This document shows, piece after piece, positions 12,938-21,481 of a DNA stretch of 64,000 nt. Both the position numbers and the translations under genes were made by a program. Positions within the stretch are counted from its first letter, which is position 1. Each line of letters begins with the position of its first letter. This stretch comes from Pseudomonas putida. Lineage in GTDB: Bacteria; Pseudomonadota; Gammaproteobacteria; Pseudomonadales; Pseudomonadaceae. The stretch spans positions 2,361,501 to 2,425,500 of the forward strand of contig CP047152.1 in NCBI GenBank assembly GCA_041879295.1. The letters run 5' to 3'. The notes under the pieces were generated by a model. That model ran no database searches, was not told the origin of the DNA, and was given only the letters and a program-made list of their open reading frames with translations.

Positions 12938-14388
12938 CGCAGATATCCGCGGAAGAGGTCACTCGGTTGCTCGCGCCGATTGATCCGGCAGTTCCGGCCG
13001 GCCTGTTCGATGTCGAGGACGAAACCTATCAGGCCATTGATCAGGAGATGGTCAAGCTGGGTGGGCTGCAGGACGCCTCGATCGACTGGGGCTTTATCGA
13101 TGAAGCGTCCCGTCAGTACCTTAGCGAGCAATGCAAGCACCTGCGAATCGTTGCGCACCTGAGTGCCGCATGGTTGCGTAGCGGCTGCTGGCAGCGGTGG
13201 GGATGCACCTTGGCGTTGCTGGCCGGCATGCTCGAGTGCTACTGGGAGGCCGCTCATCCCAAGCCGGGACCGAAAGGCTTCCTTGGCAAGCGCAAGCTGG
13301 TTGCCCTGGTGATCGATCGCTTGGCCGAGGCACTCCCGCGTCTTGATCGTTTTACCTACACCCCGACCCACGCAGCGGCAGCGCAGGCTGCCTTGAAACG
13401 CCTGCAACAACAGGAAACGGGGCAGCTGGACACGGCAGCACTCGGCGAACTTGAGCGCCTGCTGCGCAAACACTCGGAGCTTGCCAACGGTGTTGGCGAG
13501 GCTGCTGTGCCCAAAACGCCGGCTGCAACCGAGAAGCCTGCACCGTTGGCCGATGTCATCGCCACACCTGTGTCACGCATGTCGATGGGCAATGAGCGTG
13601 AGACACGCCGGGCCGTGCTGTCCATGGCCGAGCTCATCAACCAGCAGGACCCTTACGACGCTACCGGCTACCAATTACGGCGTTTCGGTTTGTGGGCGCA
13701 CATTCAGATTGCTCCCCAAGTCAGGCAGGGCAACCGTACGGAATTGATGGCGGTTCCGCTGGATATCACGCGGGTCTATGAAGAGGCCATAGCCAGTCAG
13801 GTGGTTGACCCCGCCTTGCTGCAGCGCGTTGAAAAGAGCCTGACGGCTTGCCCCTTCTGGATTCGTGGCAGCTTTCTGGCTGCGACCGTCGCCACACAGC
13901 TGGCGATGTGCGAAGTGGCCGAAGCCATCCGTGGTGCCACCGCCCGGTTTGTGCAGCGCATGCCGGCGCTGCAGCAGCTGTGCTTCAGCGACGGCATGGT
14001 ATTTGTCGACGACCAATGCCTGGCCTGGCTCAAGGGCACCCAAGGGCCGTCCGGCCAAGGTGCAACCCCCCAGGAGTTCAGCGGCCTGCGCGAGGAGTTG
14101 GTAAGCCAGCTGGAAACCGGTGGCGTAGAACCGCTGCTCCTTCGGCTGCAAGGGCTGCAAGCGGGCTTTCGTGCTCCCCGTGAGCGCTGCCACACCACCG
14201 TGATTGCAGCCGATCTGCTGGCCGCGCGGGGTGTGTCCTGGCTGGCCCAGGACCTGTGCGCCAACGTTGCCCGAACCATGCAGCAAACCTCCGCCAGTGC
14301 GTGGGAACCCGAGGTATTTCAGCGGCTTCAGCAGTACGCCGCTTCCCCAGTGCTGGCAGTTCAAGACAAGGATCAGGAACCTCGATGA
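12925..14388 (+). CDS. tssA: T6SS protein TssA
   Basis: A 487-residue TssA with the ImpA N-terminal domain (LLAPIDPAVPAGLFDVEDETYQAIDQEMVKLGG; WLRSGCWQRWGCTLALLAGMLECYW) and a C-terminal region with WIRGSFLAATVATQLAMCEVAEAIRGATARFVQRMPAL. TssA proteins cap the growing tail at the baseplate or its distal end. The start overlaps the preceding gene and the stop overlaps tssM (ATGA at 14385), so tagO, tssA and tssM form one operon. No defect was seen. Confidence 0.9.
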   Translation: MSVVAQISAEEVTRLLAPIDPAVPAGLFDVEDETYQAIDQEMVKLGGLQDASIDWGFIDEASRQYLSEQCKHLRIVAHLSAAWLRSGCWQRWGCTLALLAGMLECYWEAAHPKPGPKGFLGKRKLVALVIDRLAEALPRLDRFTYTPTHAAAAQAALKRLQQQETGQLDTAALGELERLLRKHSELANGVGEAAVPKTPAATEKPAPLADVIATPVSRMSMGNERETRRAVLSMAELINQQDPYDATGYQLRRFGLWAHIQIAPQVRQGNRTELMAVPLDITRVYEEAIASQVVDPALLQRVEKSLTACPFWIRGSFLAATVATQLAMCEVAEAIRGATARFVQRMPALQQLCFSDGMVFVDDQCLAWLKGTQGPSGQGATPQEFSGLREELVSQLETGGVEPLLLRLQGLQAGFRAPRERCHTTVIAADLLAARGVSWLAQDLCANVARTMQQTSASAWEPEVFQRLQQYAASPVLAVQDKDQEPR

Positions 14389-17300
14389 ATCAAGTATGGA
14401 CGCAACTCAAACGTTGGGGCTGGCCGTGGGTAACGCGCATTGGCCTGGCGCTGCCGCTGCTGCTCGGGCTTGGCGCTTTGCTGATGCTGGTCGCCATCTG
14501 GTGGCTTGGCCCGCAATGGACGTGGCGTGATCAGCAGCCGCTGGCAAGTGTGGCTCATCGCAGCGTGGCAAGCCTGTTACTCGTGCTGGTGCCGCTTCTG
14601 TGCTGGCTTGGGGTACTGCGCACGCGCTTTCGCCGCCTGCAAGCGGAGCGCCGCCAGGCACTGGCCGCCGAACAGGATGTAGCGCTACCGTTCGTGCAGG
14701 CGCAAGAGCGGGCCTTGAGCCAGGGGCTTGAGCGGTACCTCGACAATGCCGGTGGGCGACGCGCGTTGTACCGGCTGCCTTGGTATCTGGTGTTGGGCGA
14801 CGAACAGTCCGGTAAAAGCAGCTTCATCGACCGCACCGATCAGCGCTTTACCCTGACGCGTATCGACCAGGCCCAGGCGCGGGGCCGACAGGCTGAAGCA
14901 CTGGCCTACCCGGTAGGCTGGTGGGTCAGCGACGATGCCGTGATTATCGACCCGCCCGGTGTTTTCATCAGTCAAGAACCACTGGCGGGCTTGGCGGCCA
15001 ACGATCCCTCTGACGCCTCCGCGCCGCCCGGCATCCAGGCCCGGTTGTGGGAGCACCTGTTGGGCTGGCTGCAGCGAAAGCGAAGCCAGCGGGCGCTCAA
15101 TGGTGTGTTGTTGGTGGTCGACCTGCCGGCGCTGCTGCATGGCAAGCCCGAGCAGCGTGTCGCGCTGGCCCATGGGTTGCGCACCCGCCTGTACGAAGTG
15201 AGTAGTCAGTTGGGGGCGCGCCTGCCGCTGTACGTGGTACTGACCAAATTCGATCTGCTGGACGGCTTCGACCAGTTCTACAGCAAGCTTTCGGCCGCCA
15301 AGCGTGAAAGTCTGTTGGGGTTCACCTTCAAGCTGGATGCGGTTGACGCGTTTGACGCCTGGCTGGATGAGTATGACGAGCACTACGGGCGACTTCTCAC
15401 CCAATTGCATGAGCAGGTCATCGACCGGCTGGATGTACTGGGCAAGACAGCACCGTGCGGGCGCCTGTTCTCACTGTATGCACAATTGATCGGGTTGCGC
15501 CCCATACTGCAGGCATTCCTACGCGAAACCTTGGCGAGTGACCGGTTCACCACGACCCCCTTGGTACGTGGTGTGTACTGGTCGTCAGTGGTACAGCAAG
15601 GCGACATGCGCAATGCCTTTGTCCGTGAAGCGGCTCAGCCCTACACGACGAAGCTTCCCCTGCGTGAAGGTAAAGCGCAGGGGAAGGCGTTGGTCTATTT
15701 CATCCAGCAAGCATTCAGGCGGGTTATCTACCAGGAAGCCGGGCTGGCGGGTGACAATGTTCGGGTTGCGCGCAGCAAGCGCCACTTGCTGTGGGTGGGC
15801 TCTGGTGTAGGCATCCTGGCGTTCAGTATCGCCATTGCCAGTTGGCAGCGTTACGCCGATATCAATGGCGCCAAGGCTGCCAGTGTGCTCGCCAAAAGCC
15901 AGGAGTACAGCGGTCACGAAGTCGATATGCGTCTTGATCCGACCGGGCGCAACCTGCTGGAGCCGCTGGACCAGATTCGCGACGCGGTGGCGGTGTTTGG
16001 CGACTATCGTGCAGCCTGGCCGGTGGTTGCCGATTTGGGTTTGTATCAAGGGCGCAACATTGGTCCCTTGGTTGATGAGGCGTACCTCAGCTTGTTGTCG
16101 AAACGTTTTTTGCCGGCCTTGGCCAGTGGTGTGATCGATGCCATGAACGCAGCACCACCTGGCAGCGAGCAACAAATGGCCGCGCTCAGGGTTTACCGGA
16201 TGATCGAGGACCGTAACAGCCGCCGGCCCGAATGGGTCGAGGACTGGATGGCCCGTCAGTGGCAACGCGCCTTTCCTGGCCAGGGGCAGTTGCAGCGTGA
16301 CCTCATGCAGCACCTGAAATACGCCTTGGCCTATGCCGATACCGATTTGCCGCAGTACCGCCAGCGGGTCAGCGAAGTGCAGCAGGCGCTGCGCAAATTG
16401 CCGTTGCCACAGCGGGTCTATGCAGGGCTGAAACAACAATCGTACCAGCAGTTGCACGCCGGGCTGGACCTGCGCCACCAGGTAGGGCCTGCGTTCGATG
16501 TGGTGTACCAGCCGTCTTCCGGGGACAGGCAAGGGGATGAGGATGTAAGGCTGGCCGCCATGCTCACCGCCAAAGGTTTCAGGGAATACTTCGCGCCGCG
16601 CAGCCAGCAGTTCGCTGAAATGGCGATGGTTGATCAATGGGCATTGGGGGAGCGCAGTCAACTCGACTATTCGGACGTTGACCGCGATGCGCTGACCGAG
16701 CGGCTTTATAACCTCTACAGCGCCGATTATATTGACAGCTGGCGGCGCGCCCTGAACGCTTTTACGGTGGCTGACTTCCGTGATCTGGACCATGGTGTCG
16801 CGATCCTGGAGCAGTTGACCGGCCCCACAGCACCTTTGCAGCGGCTGCTGGACACGGTCAGGGATAATACCTCGCTTGCACCTCCAGCAGGTGTTGAAGC
16901 ACCGGGTGAGCTGAGTACGTTGTGGGCAGCAACCGGAAAGCTTGAGCAACAGCAAGCGTTGGCCATCCAGCGGGCGTTTGCAGGCTTGGGCGCCATGCTG
17001 CAGGCGACAGGAGAAAAACCGAGCTACTACGATGAAACCCTGGGCGCTGTTGCGGCCGTGCTGGACTACGCCAAGGCCATACAGGACAGCCCGGACCGCG
17101 GCAAGGCCGCGTTGCAAGCCGTGCATCAGCGCTTTGCGATGACAGGGCAGGACCCGATCGGCACCCTGCAACGTGTTGCCACAGGTTTACCGGAGCCCAT
17201 CAGCCACCAGGTCAGAAAGCTCGCCGACCAGACTGCCCAGGTGCTGAACGTTGAAGCACTGCGCGAACTGGAGCGACGTTGGGATGCTGAAGTGTACAGT

Positions 17301-18005
17301 TTCTTCCAGCAACGTCTGGCAGGCCGCTACCCCTTTATGGTGAAGGCACCCGATGCTTCTTTGGATGACTTCGAAGCGTTCTTCGGGCCGAAAGGCCGCC
17401 TGCAGCAGTTTAATGATCGGTATCTCAAGGTTTTCCTGAAGGACAACCTTGAGGCCTTGCAGTCCACTCAGCACGGGCAATCCCTGATTCGTGCCGACGT
17501 AATCGAGCAGCTCGAGCTGGCGGATCGCATTCGCGAAACCTTCTTCGATCAGCGTGGCAAGCTGAGTGTGCAGTTCAGCATCGAGCCCTTGGGGCTCAGT
17601 GCGAACCAGCGTACCAGCCTGCTGGACTTGGATGGCCAGTTGATTGCCTACACCCATGGGCCAAGCCATATCACGGGTATTGTCTGGCCCAATACCCTGG
17701 GGCAGCAGGTCCGTAGCAATCTCACCTTGCTAAGGCAAAATGGCAACAGCAGCAGCCTGGAATACCGTGGCCCTTGGTCGATGTTCCGCTTGCTCAGCCG
17801 CGGCGCGCTCAATGGCCGGACTGCGACCAGCGTGGATCTGAGCTTCAGGACCGGAGATGGCGTGATGCGCTATCGGCTTAACGCTGAAAAAGCCTTCAAT
17901 CCCATTACCCAGCAACCATTCAAAGGCTTCCGCTTGCCCCGAGGCCTATTGCAACAGCCAGCCAGTGTGGTGCAGGCGGTGCTATCGGATGGGCGGCGAC
18001 CATGA
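14385..18005 (+). CDS. tssM: T6SS membrane protein TssM (IcmF/VasK)
   Basis: A 1206-residue TssM. Two membrane helices lie near residues 22-44 and 60-80, a Walker A motif (GDEQSGKSS, about residues 137-145) marks the cytoplasmic NTPase-like domain, a third helix is near residue 470 (LWVGSGVGILAFSIAIASW), and the large periplasmic part extends to the end. TssM spans the inner membrane and joins TssL to the outer-membrane lipoprotein TssJ. The ATGA overlap with tssA fixes the start; a start 43 codons upstream is rejected. The gene appears full length even though the sheath genes are gone. Confidence 0.95.
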   Translation: MNQVWTQLKRWGWPWVTRIGLALPLLLGLGALLMLVAIWWLGPQWTWRDQQPLASVAHRSVASLLLVLVPLLCWLGVLRTRFRRLQAERRQALAAEQDVALPFVQAQERALSQGLERYLDNAGGRRALYRLPWYLVLGDEQSGKSSFIDRTDQRFTLTRIDQAQARGRQAEALAYPVGWWVSDDAVIIDPPGVFISQEPLAGLAANDPSDASAPPGIQARLWEHLLGWLQRKRSQRALNGVLLVVDLPALLHGKPEQRVALAHGLRTRLYEVSSQLGARLPLYVVLTKFDLLDGFDQFYSKLSAAKRESLLGFTFKLDAVDAFDAWLDEYDEHYGRLLTQLHEQVIDRLDVLGKTAPCGRLFSLYAQLIGLRPILQAFLRETLASDRFTTTPLVRGVYWSSVVQQGDMRNAFVREAAQPYTTKLPLREGKAQGKALVYFIQQAFRRVIYQEAGLAGDNVRVARSKRHLLWVGSGVGILAFSIAIASWQRYADINGAKAASVLAKSQEYSGHEVDMRLDPTGRNLLEPLDQIRDAVAVFGDYRAAWPVVADLGLYQGRNIGPLVDEAYLSLLSKRFLPALASGVIDAMNAAPPGSEQQMAALRVYRMIEDRNSRRPEWVEDWMARQWQRAFPGQGQLQRDLMQHLKYALAYADTDLPQYRQRVSEVQQALRKLPLPQRVYAGLKQQSYQQLHAGLDLRHQVGPAFDVVYQPSSGDRQGDEDVRLAAMLTAKGFREYFAPRSQQFAEMAMVDQWALGERSQLDYSDVDRDALTERLYNLYSADYIDSWRRALNAFTVADFRDLDHGVAILEQLTGPTAPLQRLLDTVRDNTSLAPPAGVEAPGELSTLWAATGKLEQQQALAIQRAFAGLGAMLQATGEKPSYYDETLGAVAAVLDYAKAIQDSPDRGKAALQAVHQRFAMTGQDPIGTLQRVATGLPEPISHQVRKLADQTAQVLNVEALRELERRWDAEVYSFFQQRLAGRYPFMVKAPDASLDDFEAFFGPKGRLQQFNDRYLKVFLKDNLEALQSTQHGQSLIRADVIEQLELADRIRETFFDQRGKLSVQFSIEPLGLSANQRTSLLDLDGQLIAYTHGPSHITGIVWPNTLGQQVRSNLTLLRQNGNSSSLEYRGPWSMFRLLSRGALNGRTATSVDLSFRTGDGVMRYRLNAEKAFNPITQQPFKGFRLPRGLLQQPASVVQAVLSDGRRP

Positions 18006-18031
18006 GCATCGTCAGGGGCGCAGTTCATTGA
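18002..18031 (+). pseudogene. Possible start of a deleted T6SS gene after tssM
   Basis: An ATG at 18002 overlaps the tssM stop in the same ATGA fashion as the other genes of this operon, but the frame ends after nine codons (MSIVRGAVH). It may be what is left of a further operon gene such as tagF; a GKL tripeptide appears just after the stop. The evidence is thin. Confidence 0.2.
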
Positions 18032-18082
18032 CTGGGCAAGCTTTCGAAACCTGGGTATGCGCTGGCTGCCCCCGGCCTTTAC

Positions 18083-19936
18083 TTACTCCACAGCCTCGGC
18101 CACGCCCTGATCCTCACCCAGGAATCCGCCACTCTGGTGCTGCCACAACCGTGCATAGGTACCCTTTTTAGCCAACAGTTCGGCATGGGTGCCTTGCTCG
18201 ATGATGCGCCCTTCATCCATCACGATCAGCCGGTCCATGGCTGCGATCGTCGACAACCGGTGGGCGATGGCGATAACGGTCTTGCCCTGCATCATCTCAT
18301 CCAGGCTCTCCTGAATGGCCACCTCCACCTCCGAGTCCAGCGCGCTGGTGGCTTCGTCCAGCAGCAGGATCGGTGCGTTCTTCAGCATCACCCGGGCAAT
18401 TGCAATGCGCTGGCGCTGGCCGCCAGACAGCTTGATGCCGCGTTCACCCACCAGGGTGTCGTAACCGCTGTTGCCCTGGCGGTCGCTGAGCTGGCTGATG
18501 AAACCATCGGCCTGGGCACTGGCCGCAGCGGCGCGGATCTGTGCTTCGGTGGCATCGGGGCGGCCATAGGCAATGTTGTCGCGAATCGAACGGTGCAACA
18601 GCGAGGTGTCCTGCGTGACCATGCCGATGGCGCTGCGCAGGCTGTCTTGCGTGACCTTGGCGACGTTCTGCCCGTCGATGCGTATTTCCCCTTTGTCCAC
18701 GTCGTAGAAGCGCAGCAACAGGTTGATCAAGGTGGACTTGCCGGCGCCGGAGCGGCCGACCAGGCCGACTTTTTCGCCCGGACGAATGTGCAGCGTCAGC
18801 TCATTGAGCACCTGGCGCTCACCGTTGTAGTTGAAACTGACCTTGTCGAAGCTCACCGCGCCACCCGTGGTGACCAGCTCTGCAGCACCCGGCACATCCT
18901 GCACCTTGGGGCCGCGGGTGAGGGTGGCCATACCGTCCTGCACGGTGCCGATGTTTTCGAACAGCGAGGTAATTTCCCACATGATCCAGTGCGACATACC
19001 GTTGACGCGCAAGGCCATGGCGGTAATCGCCGCCACGGCCCCGGTGCCGACCTGTCCCTGGTGCCACAGCCACAGTGCATAGCCACCGGCACCAAAGATC
19101 AAGCCCACCACCAGCGCCTGGTTGACGATTTCGAACTGGCTCACCAGGCGCATCTGGCGAAAACCGGTCTGCTTGAAGTCTTCCATGGCTGCGCGCGCAA
19201 AGTGCGCTTCGCGGTTGGAGTGCGAAAACAGTTTTACCGTGGTGATGTTGGTGTAAGCGTCAGAAACCCGCCCGGTCATCGACGACCGGGCATTGGCCTG
19301 CTCCTGGCCGACCTTGCCCAACCGGGGTACGAAATACAGCATGGCCAAACCGAACAGCACGACCCAGGCAATGAAGGGCAGCATCAGTTTCAGGGCAAAG
19401 CCGCCGGCCAGGGCAATGATCGCGATGAAATACACGCCAATCCCGGGCAGGATTTCGATAAGGGTGAACAGCACATCGCGCACTGCCAGTGCCGTCTGCA
19501 TCACCTTGGTTGTGACCCGGCCAGAAAACTCGTCAGAAAAGAACGACAAGCTCTGGCGCAACATCAGGCGGTGAAAATCCCAACGCAGCCGCAGCGGCAG
19601 GTTGATCGCCAGCACCTGGTGCTGAACCATGGTGCGCAGCGCCACCAGCCCGATGCTGACCACTAGGACGATGCCGATCCCCCACAGCACACGGCTTTCC
19701 TCGGGGCCAACAGTACCGCCTGCCTGCCAGGACGCGAGCAGGTCGACCACCTGGCCCAGGAACGCGAATAGCCAGGCTTCGTATATCGACACCCCGGCAC
19801 TGAGCAGCGCCAGCGCCAGGATGTAGCCACGGGCGCCGCGGGTACAAGCCCACATGAAGCGCAACAGGCCAACGGGCGGCGGTGGTACCTCGTCGGGTGG
19901 GAAGGGGTCGAGCCTACGTTCAAAGATACGCAGCAT
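18083..19936 (-). CDS. ABC exporter (fused permease-ATPase, MsbA-like type)
   Basis: A 617-residue half-transporter. The N-terminal ABC type I exporter domain has six membrane helices between about residues 27 and 320. The ATPase domain has Walker A GRSGAGKST, signature LSGGQRQRIAIARV and Walker B ILLLDEATSALD followed by a switch His (IAIAHRLSTI). It should work as a homodimer in the inner membrane exporting a lipid, drug or peptide; the substrate cannot be deduced. The gene is monocistronic and converges on tssM. Confidence 0.92.
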   Translation of the reverse strand: MLRIFERRLDPFPPDEVPPPPVGLLRFMWACTRGARGYILALALLSAGVSIYEAWLFAFLGQVVDLLASWQAGGTVGPEESRVLWGIGIVLVVSIGLVALRTMVQHQVLAINLPLRLRWDFHRLMLRQSLSFFSDEFSGRVTTKVMQTALAVRDVLFTLIEILPGIGVYFIAIIALAGGFALKLMLPFIAWVVLFGLAMLYFVPRLGKVGQEQANARSSMTGRVSDAYTNITTVKLFSHSNREAHFARAAMEDFKQTGFRQMRLVSQFEIVNQALVVGLIFGAGGYALWLWHQGQVGTGAVAAITAMALRVNGMSHWIMWEITSLFENIGTVQDGMATLTRGPKVQDVPGAAELVTTGGAVSFDKVSFNYNGERQVLNELTLHIRPGEKVGLVGRSGAGKSTLINLLLRFYDVDKGEIRIDGQNVAKVTQDSLRSAIGMVTQDTSLLHRSIRDNIAYGRPDATEAQIRAAAASAQADGFISQLSDRQGNSGYDTLVGERGIKLSGGQRQRIAIARVMLKNAPILLLDEATSALDSEVEVAIQESLDEMMQGKTVIAIAHRLSTIAAMDRLIVMDEGRIIEQGTHAELLAKKGTYARLWQHQSGGFLGEDQGVAEAVE

Positions 19937-20386
19937 GCTTGTCTCCGAAAAAACGGTTTTTGCTTAACCGGTAACCATACAGCACATCAAAGCATTCGCC
20001 TGTAGGTAGGCGCCGCTGAAGCAGGTCCGTGTGGTCGGCGCCTGAAACCCACTGCATTGCTATAGCGGTGAAGCAAGGCCTGATCTGAAGCGTGCGACTG
20101 CGGGCTTGCCTGTGGCGACTTTTCCCGCCATTATCCAGCCATACCTACGCAACGGGCTTGCCAGCATGTCCACATCCAACCACGCCATTTCCGCTTCGGG
20201 CTTCATCGCTCAGGCAGACGCGTGCGTTGCCGTTGCCAAGAAATCCAAGAAACAGCCGCTCATCTGACCGAGGCGCGCTGTCTCGTCAGGTGGGCTGACG
20301 AGACAGAAGGCGCCAGGTATCCCTGCCACCACTTCCACTCTTTGCCCTGCTGACGCTGACTTTCGGTCAACATCAGGAGTTTTTGC
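19937..20386. other. Intergenic region with a perfect stem-loop
   Basis: A 450-base gap between divergent genes. TGTCTCGTCAG at 20279-20289 pairs perfectly with CTGACGAGACA at 20295-20305 around a 5-base loop, 82 bases before the dapA-like gene; it could be a terminator or leader hairpin. Just before it, 20166-20267 holds a 33-codon frame with a lysine-rich end (KKSKKQPLI) but no good ribosome binding site. A Shine-Dalgarno CAGGAG stands before 20387. Confidence 0.4.
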
Positions 20387-21253
20387 ATGTCGAATTTCCG
20401 TGGTATCTGGATCGCCCTCGTCACGCCAATGCGCGCTAATGAAATTGACTTCCCAGGCCTGGAAAAGCTGGTGAAGAAGTTGCTCGAAGACGGTGTGACC
20501 GGTTTTGTGGTGTGTGGGACCACGGGTGAGGCGGCGGCGCTGTCCAAGGCCGAGCAACTGGCGGTGCTGGATGCCATGCTGGCCTGGGTGGAGCCTGGCA
20601 GGGTGGTGATGGGCCTGTCAGGTTACAACCTGCGTGAGTTGCTGGCCTTCCAGGCTGAAATCCAGCAGCGTGACATTGGCGGGCTGCTGGTTCCCGCACC
20701 TTGCTACATTCGCCCTTCGCAGGCTGGCATCGAAGCCTTCTTCGCCACCGTGGCCGATGCCGCCAGCGTGCCAGTGATCGTCTACGACATTCCCTACCGC
20801 ACCGGCGTACGCATCGAACGCGAAACCCTGCGCCGTATCGTGCGCCATCCACGCATTGCGGCAGTGAAAGACTGTGGCGGTGACAGCGAGACGACCATGG
20901 CCCTGATCGAAGACGGCCACGCCCAGGTGCTGGCCGGTGAAGACCTGCAAATCTTCAATAACCTATGCCTGGGTGGGGCAGGGGCCATTTCGGCCTCCGC
21001 ACATGTGCGCGCCGACCTGTACGTACGCATGGTGCAGCAGGTCGACAGCGGTGATTGGGCCGCCGCGCGTGGCACGTTCTACCAGTTGCTGCCCTGGATC
21101 AAGGTGGCCTTTGCCGAGCCCAACCCGGCTGTGGTCAAGGCGGCGTTGCAGCTGCAAAGCCTGATTGCAGACGAGCTGCGCGAGCCCATGCAGGCGTGTA
21201 CGGATCCCACCCGAAGCAAGCTGCAAAGCGTGCTGTGTTCACTCGACGCGTGA
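20387..21253 (+). CDS. Dihydrodipicolinate synthase family lyase (DapA-like)
   Basis: A 288-residue (beta/alpha)8 aldolase of the DHDPS/N-acetylneuraminate lyase family. The pyruvate-binding motif CGTTGEAAALS, the tyrosine Y133 (VYDIPYRTG) and the Schiff-base lysine K161 (AAVKDCGGD) are all present, at the same positions as in E. coli DapA. Such enzymes condense pyruvate with an aldehyde or cleave or dehydrate a keto acid. Housekeeping dapA normally sits near bamC (nlpB), so this isolated copy is probably a catabolic paralogue. Its neighbour is the reductase-peptidase fusion under MocR control on the opposite strand, but a shared pathway is only a guess. Confidence 0.8.
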   Translation: MSNFRGIWIALVTPMRANEIDFPGLEKLVKKLLEDGVTGFVVCGTTGEAAALSKAEQLAVLDAMLAWVEPGRVVMGLSGYNLRELLAFQAEIQQRDIGGLLVPAPCYIRPSQAGIEAFFATVADAASVPVIVYDIPYRTGVRIERETLRRIVRHPRIAAVKDCGGDSETTMALIEDGHAQVLAGEDLQIFNNLCLGGAGAISASAHVRADLYVRMVQQVDSGDWAAARGTFYQLLPWIKVAFAEPNPAVVKAALQLQSLIADELREPMQACTDPTRSKLQSVLCSLDA

Positions 21254-21254
21254 A

Positions 21255-21425
21255 GCGGCAGCGGTTGATGGCGGGTTGAAGAGCAGCCACGCTCTGGGCC
21301 TGGGCCTGGGCCTGGGCCTGGGCCGGCAGGCGCTTTTCCACTGGCTGATACACCAGCCCGGCAAACTCACCCACGTTGCCTGCCAGGGTGAAGCCGTAGC
21401 GTTGGTAGGCGGGTACAGAAGACAA
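21255..21425 (-). pseudogene. Possible C-terminal fragment of a GNAT acetyltransferase
   Basis: A frame opening at a TTG (21425) reads AYQRYGFTLAGNVGEFAGLV followed by YQPVEKRLPA, resembling the last strand-helix-strand of GNAT acetyltransferases. It then runs into an AQ repeat encoded by hexamer DNA. No N-terminal part or acetyl-CoA motif is present, because the region upstream is the end of the fusion gene and a stop precedes the TTG. A decayed fragment is the best reading. Confidence 0.3.
21295..21324. repeat. Tandem hexamer repeat
   Basis: Five perfect copies of TGGGCC follow one another. The array lies between the dapA-like gene and the fusion gene and, on the minus strand, encodes the AQ repeat of the GNAT fragment. 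Confidence 0.9.
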
Positions 21426-21481
21426 TGACGCCTTTTACCGTCATCACCTCAGCTCTGGCATGGTGTGCGTTGATTGCGGCC

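Noticed and set aside
15585..17171. 528-codon minus-strand frame inside tssM
   Set aside because: Antisense to tssM, with no recognisable domain or ribosome binding site.
18137..19666. 509-codon plus-strand frame inside the ABC exporter gene
   Set aside because: Antisense to conserved Walker and signature motifs; shadow frame.
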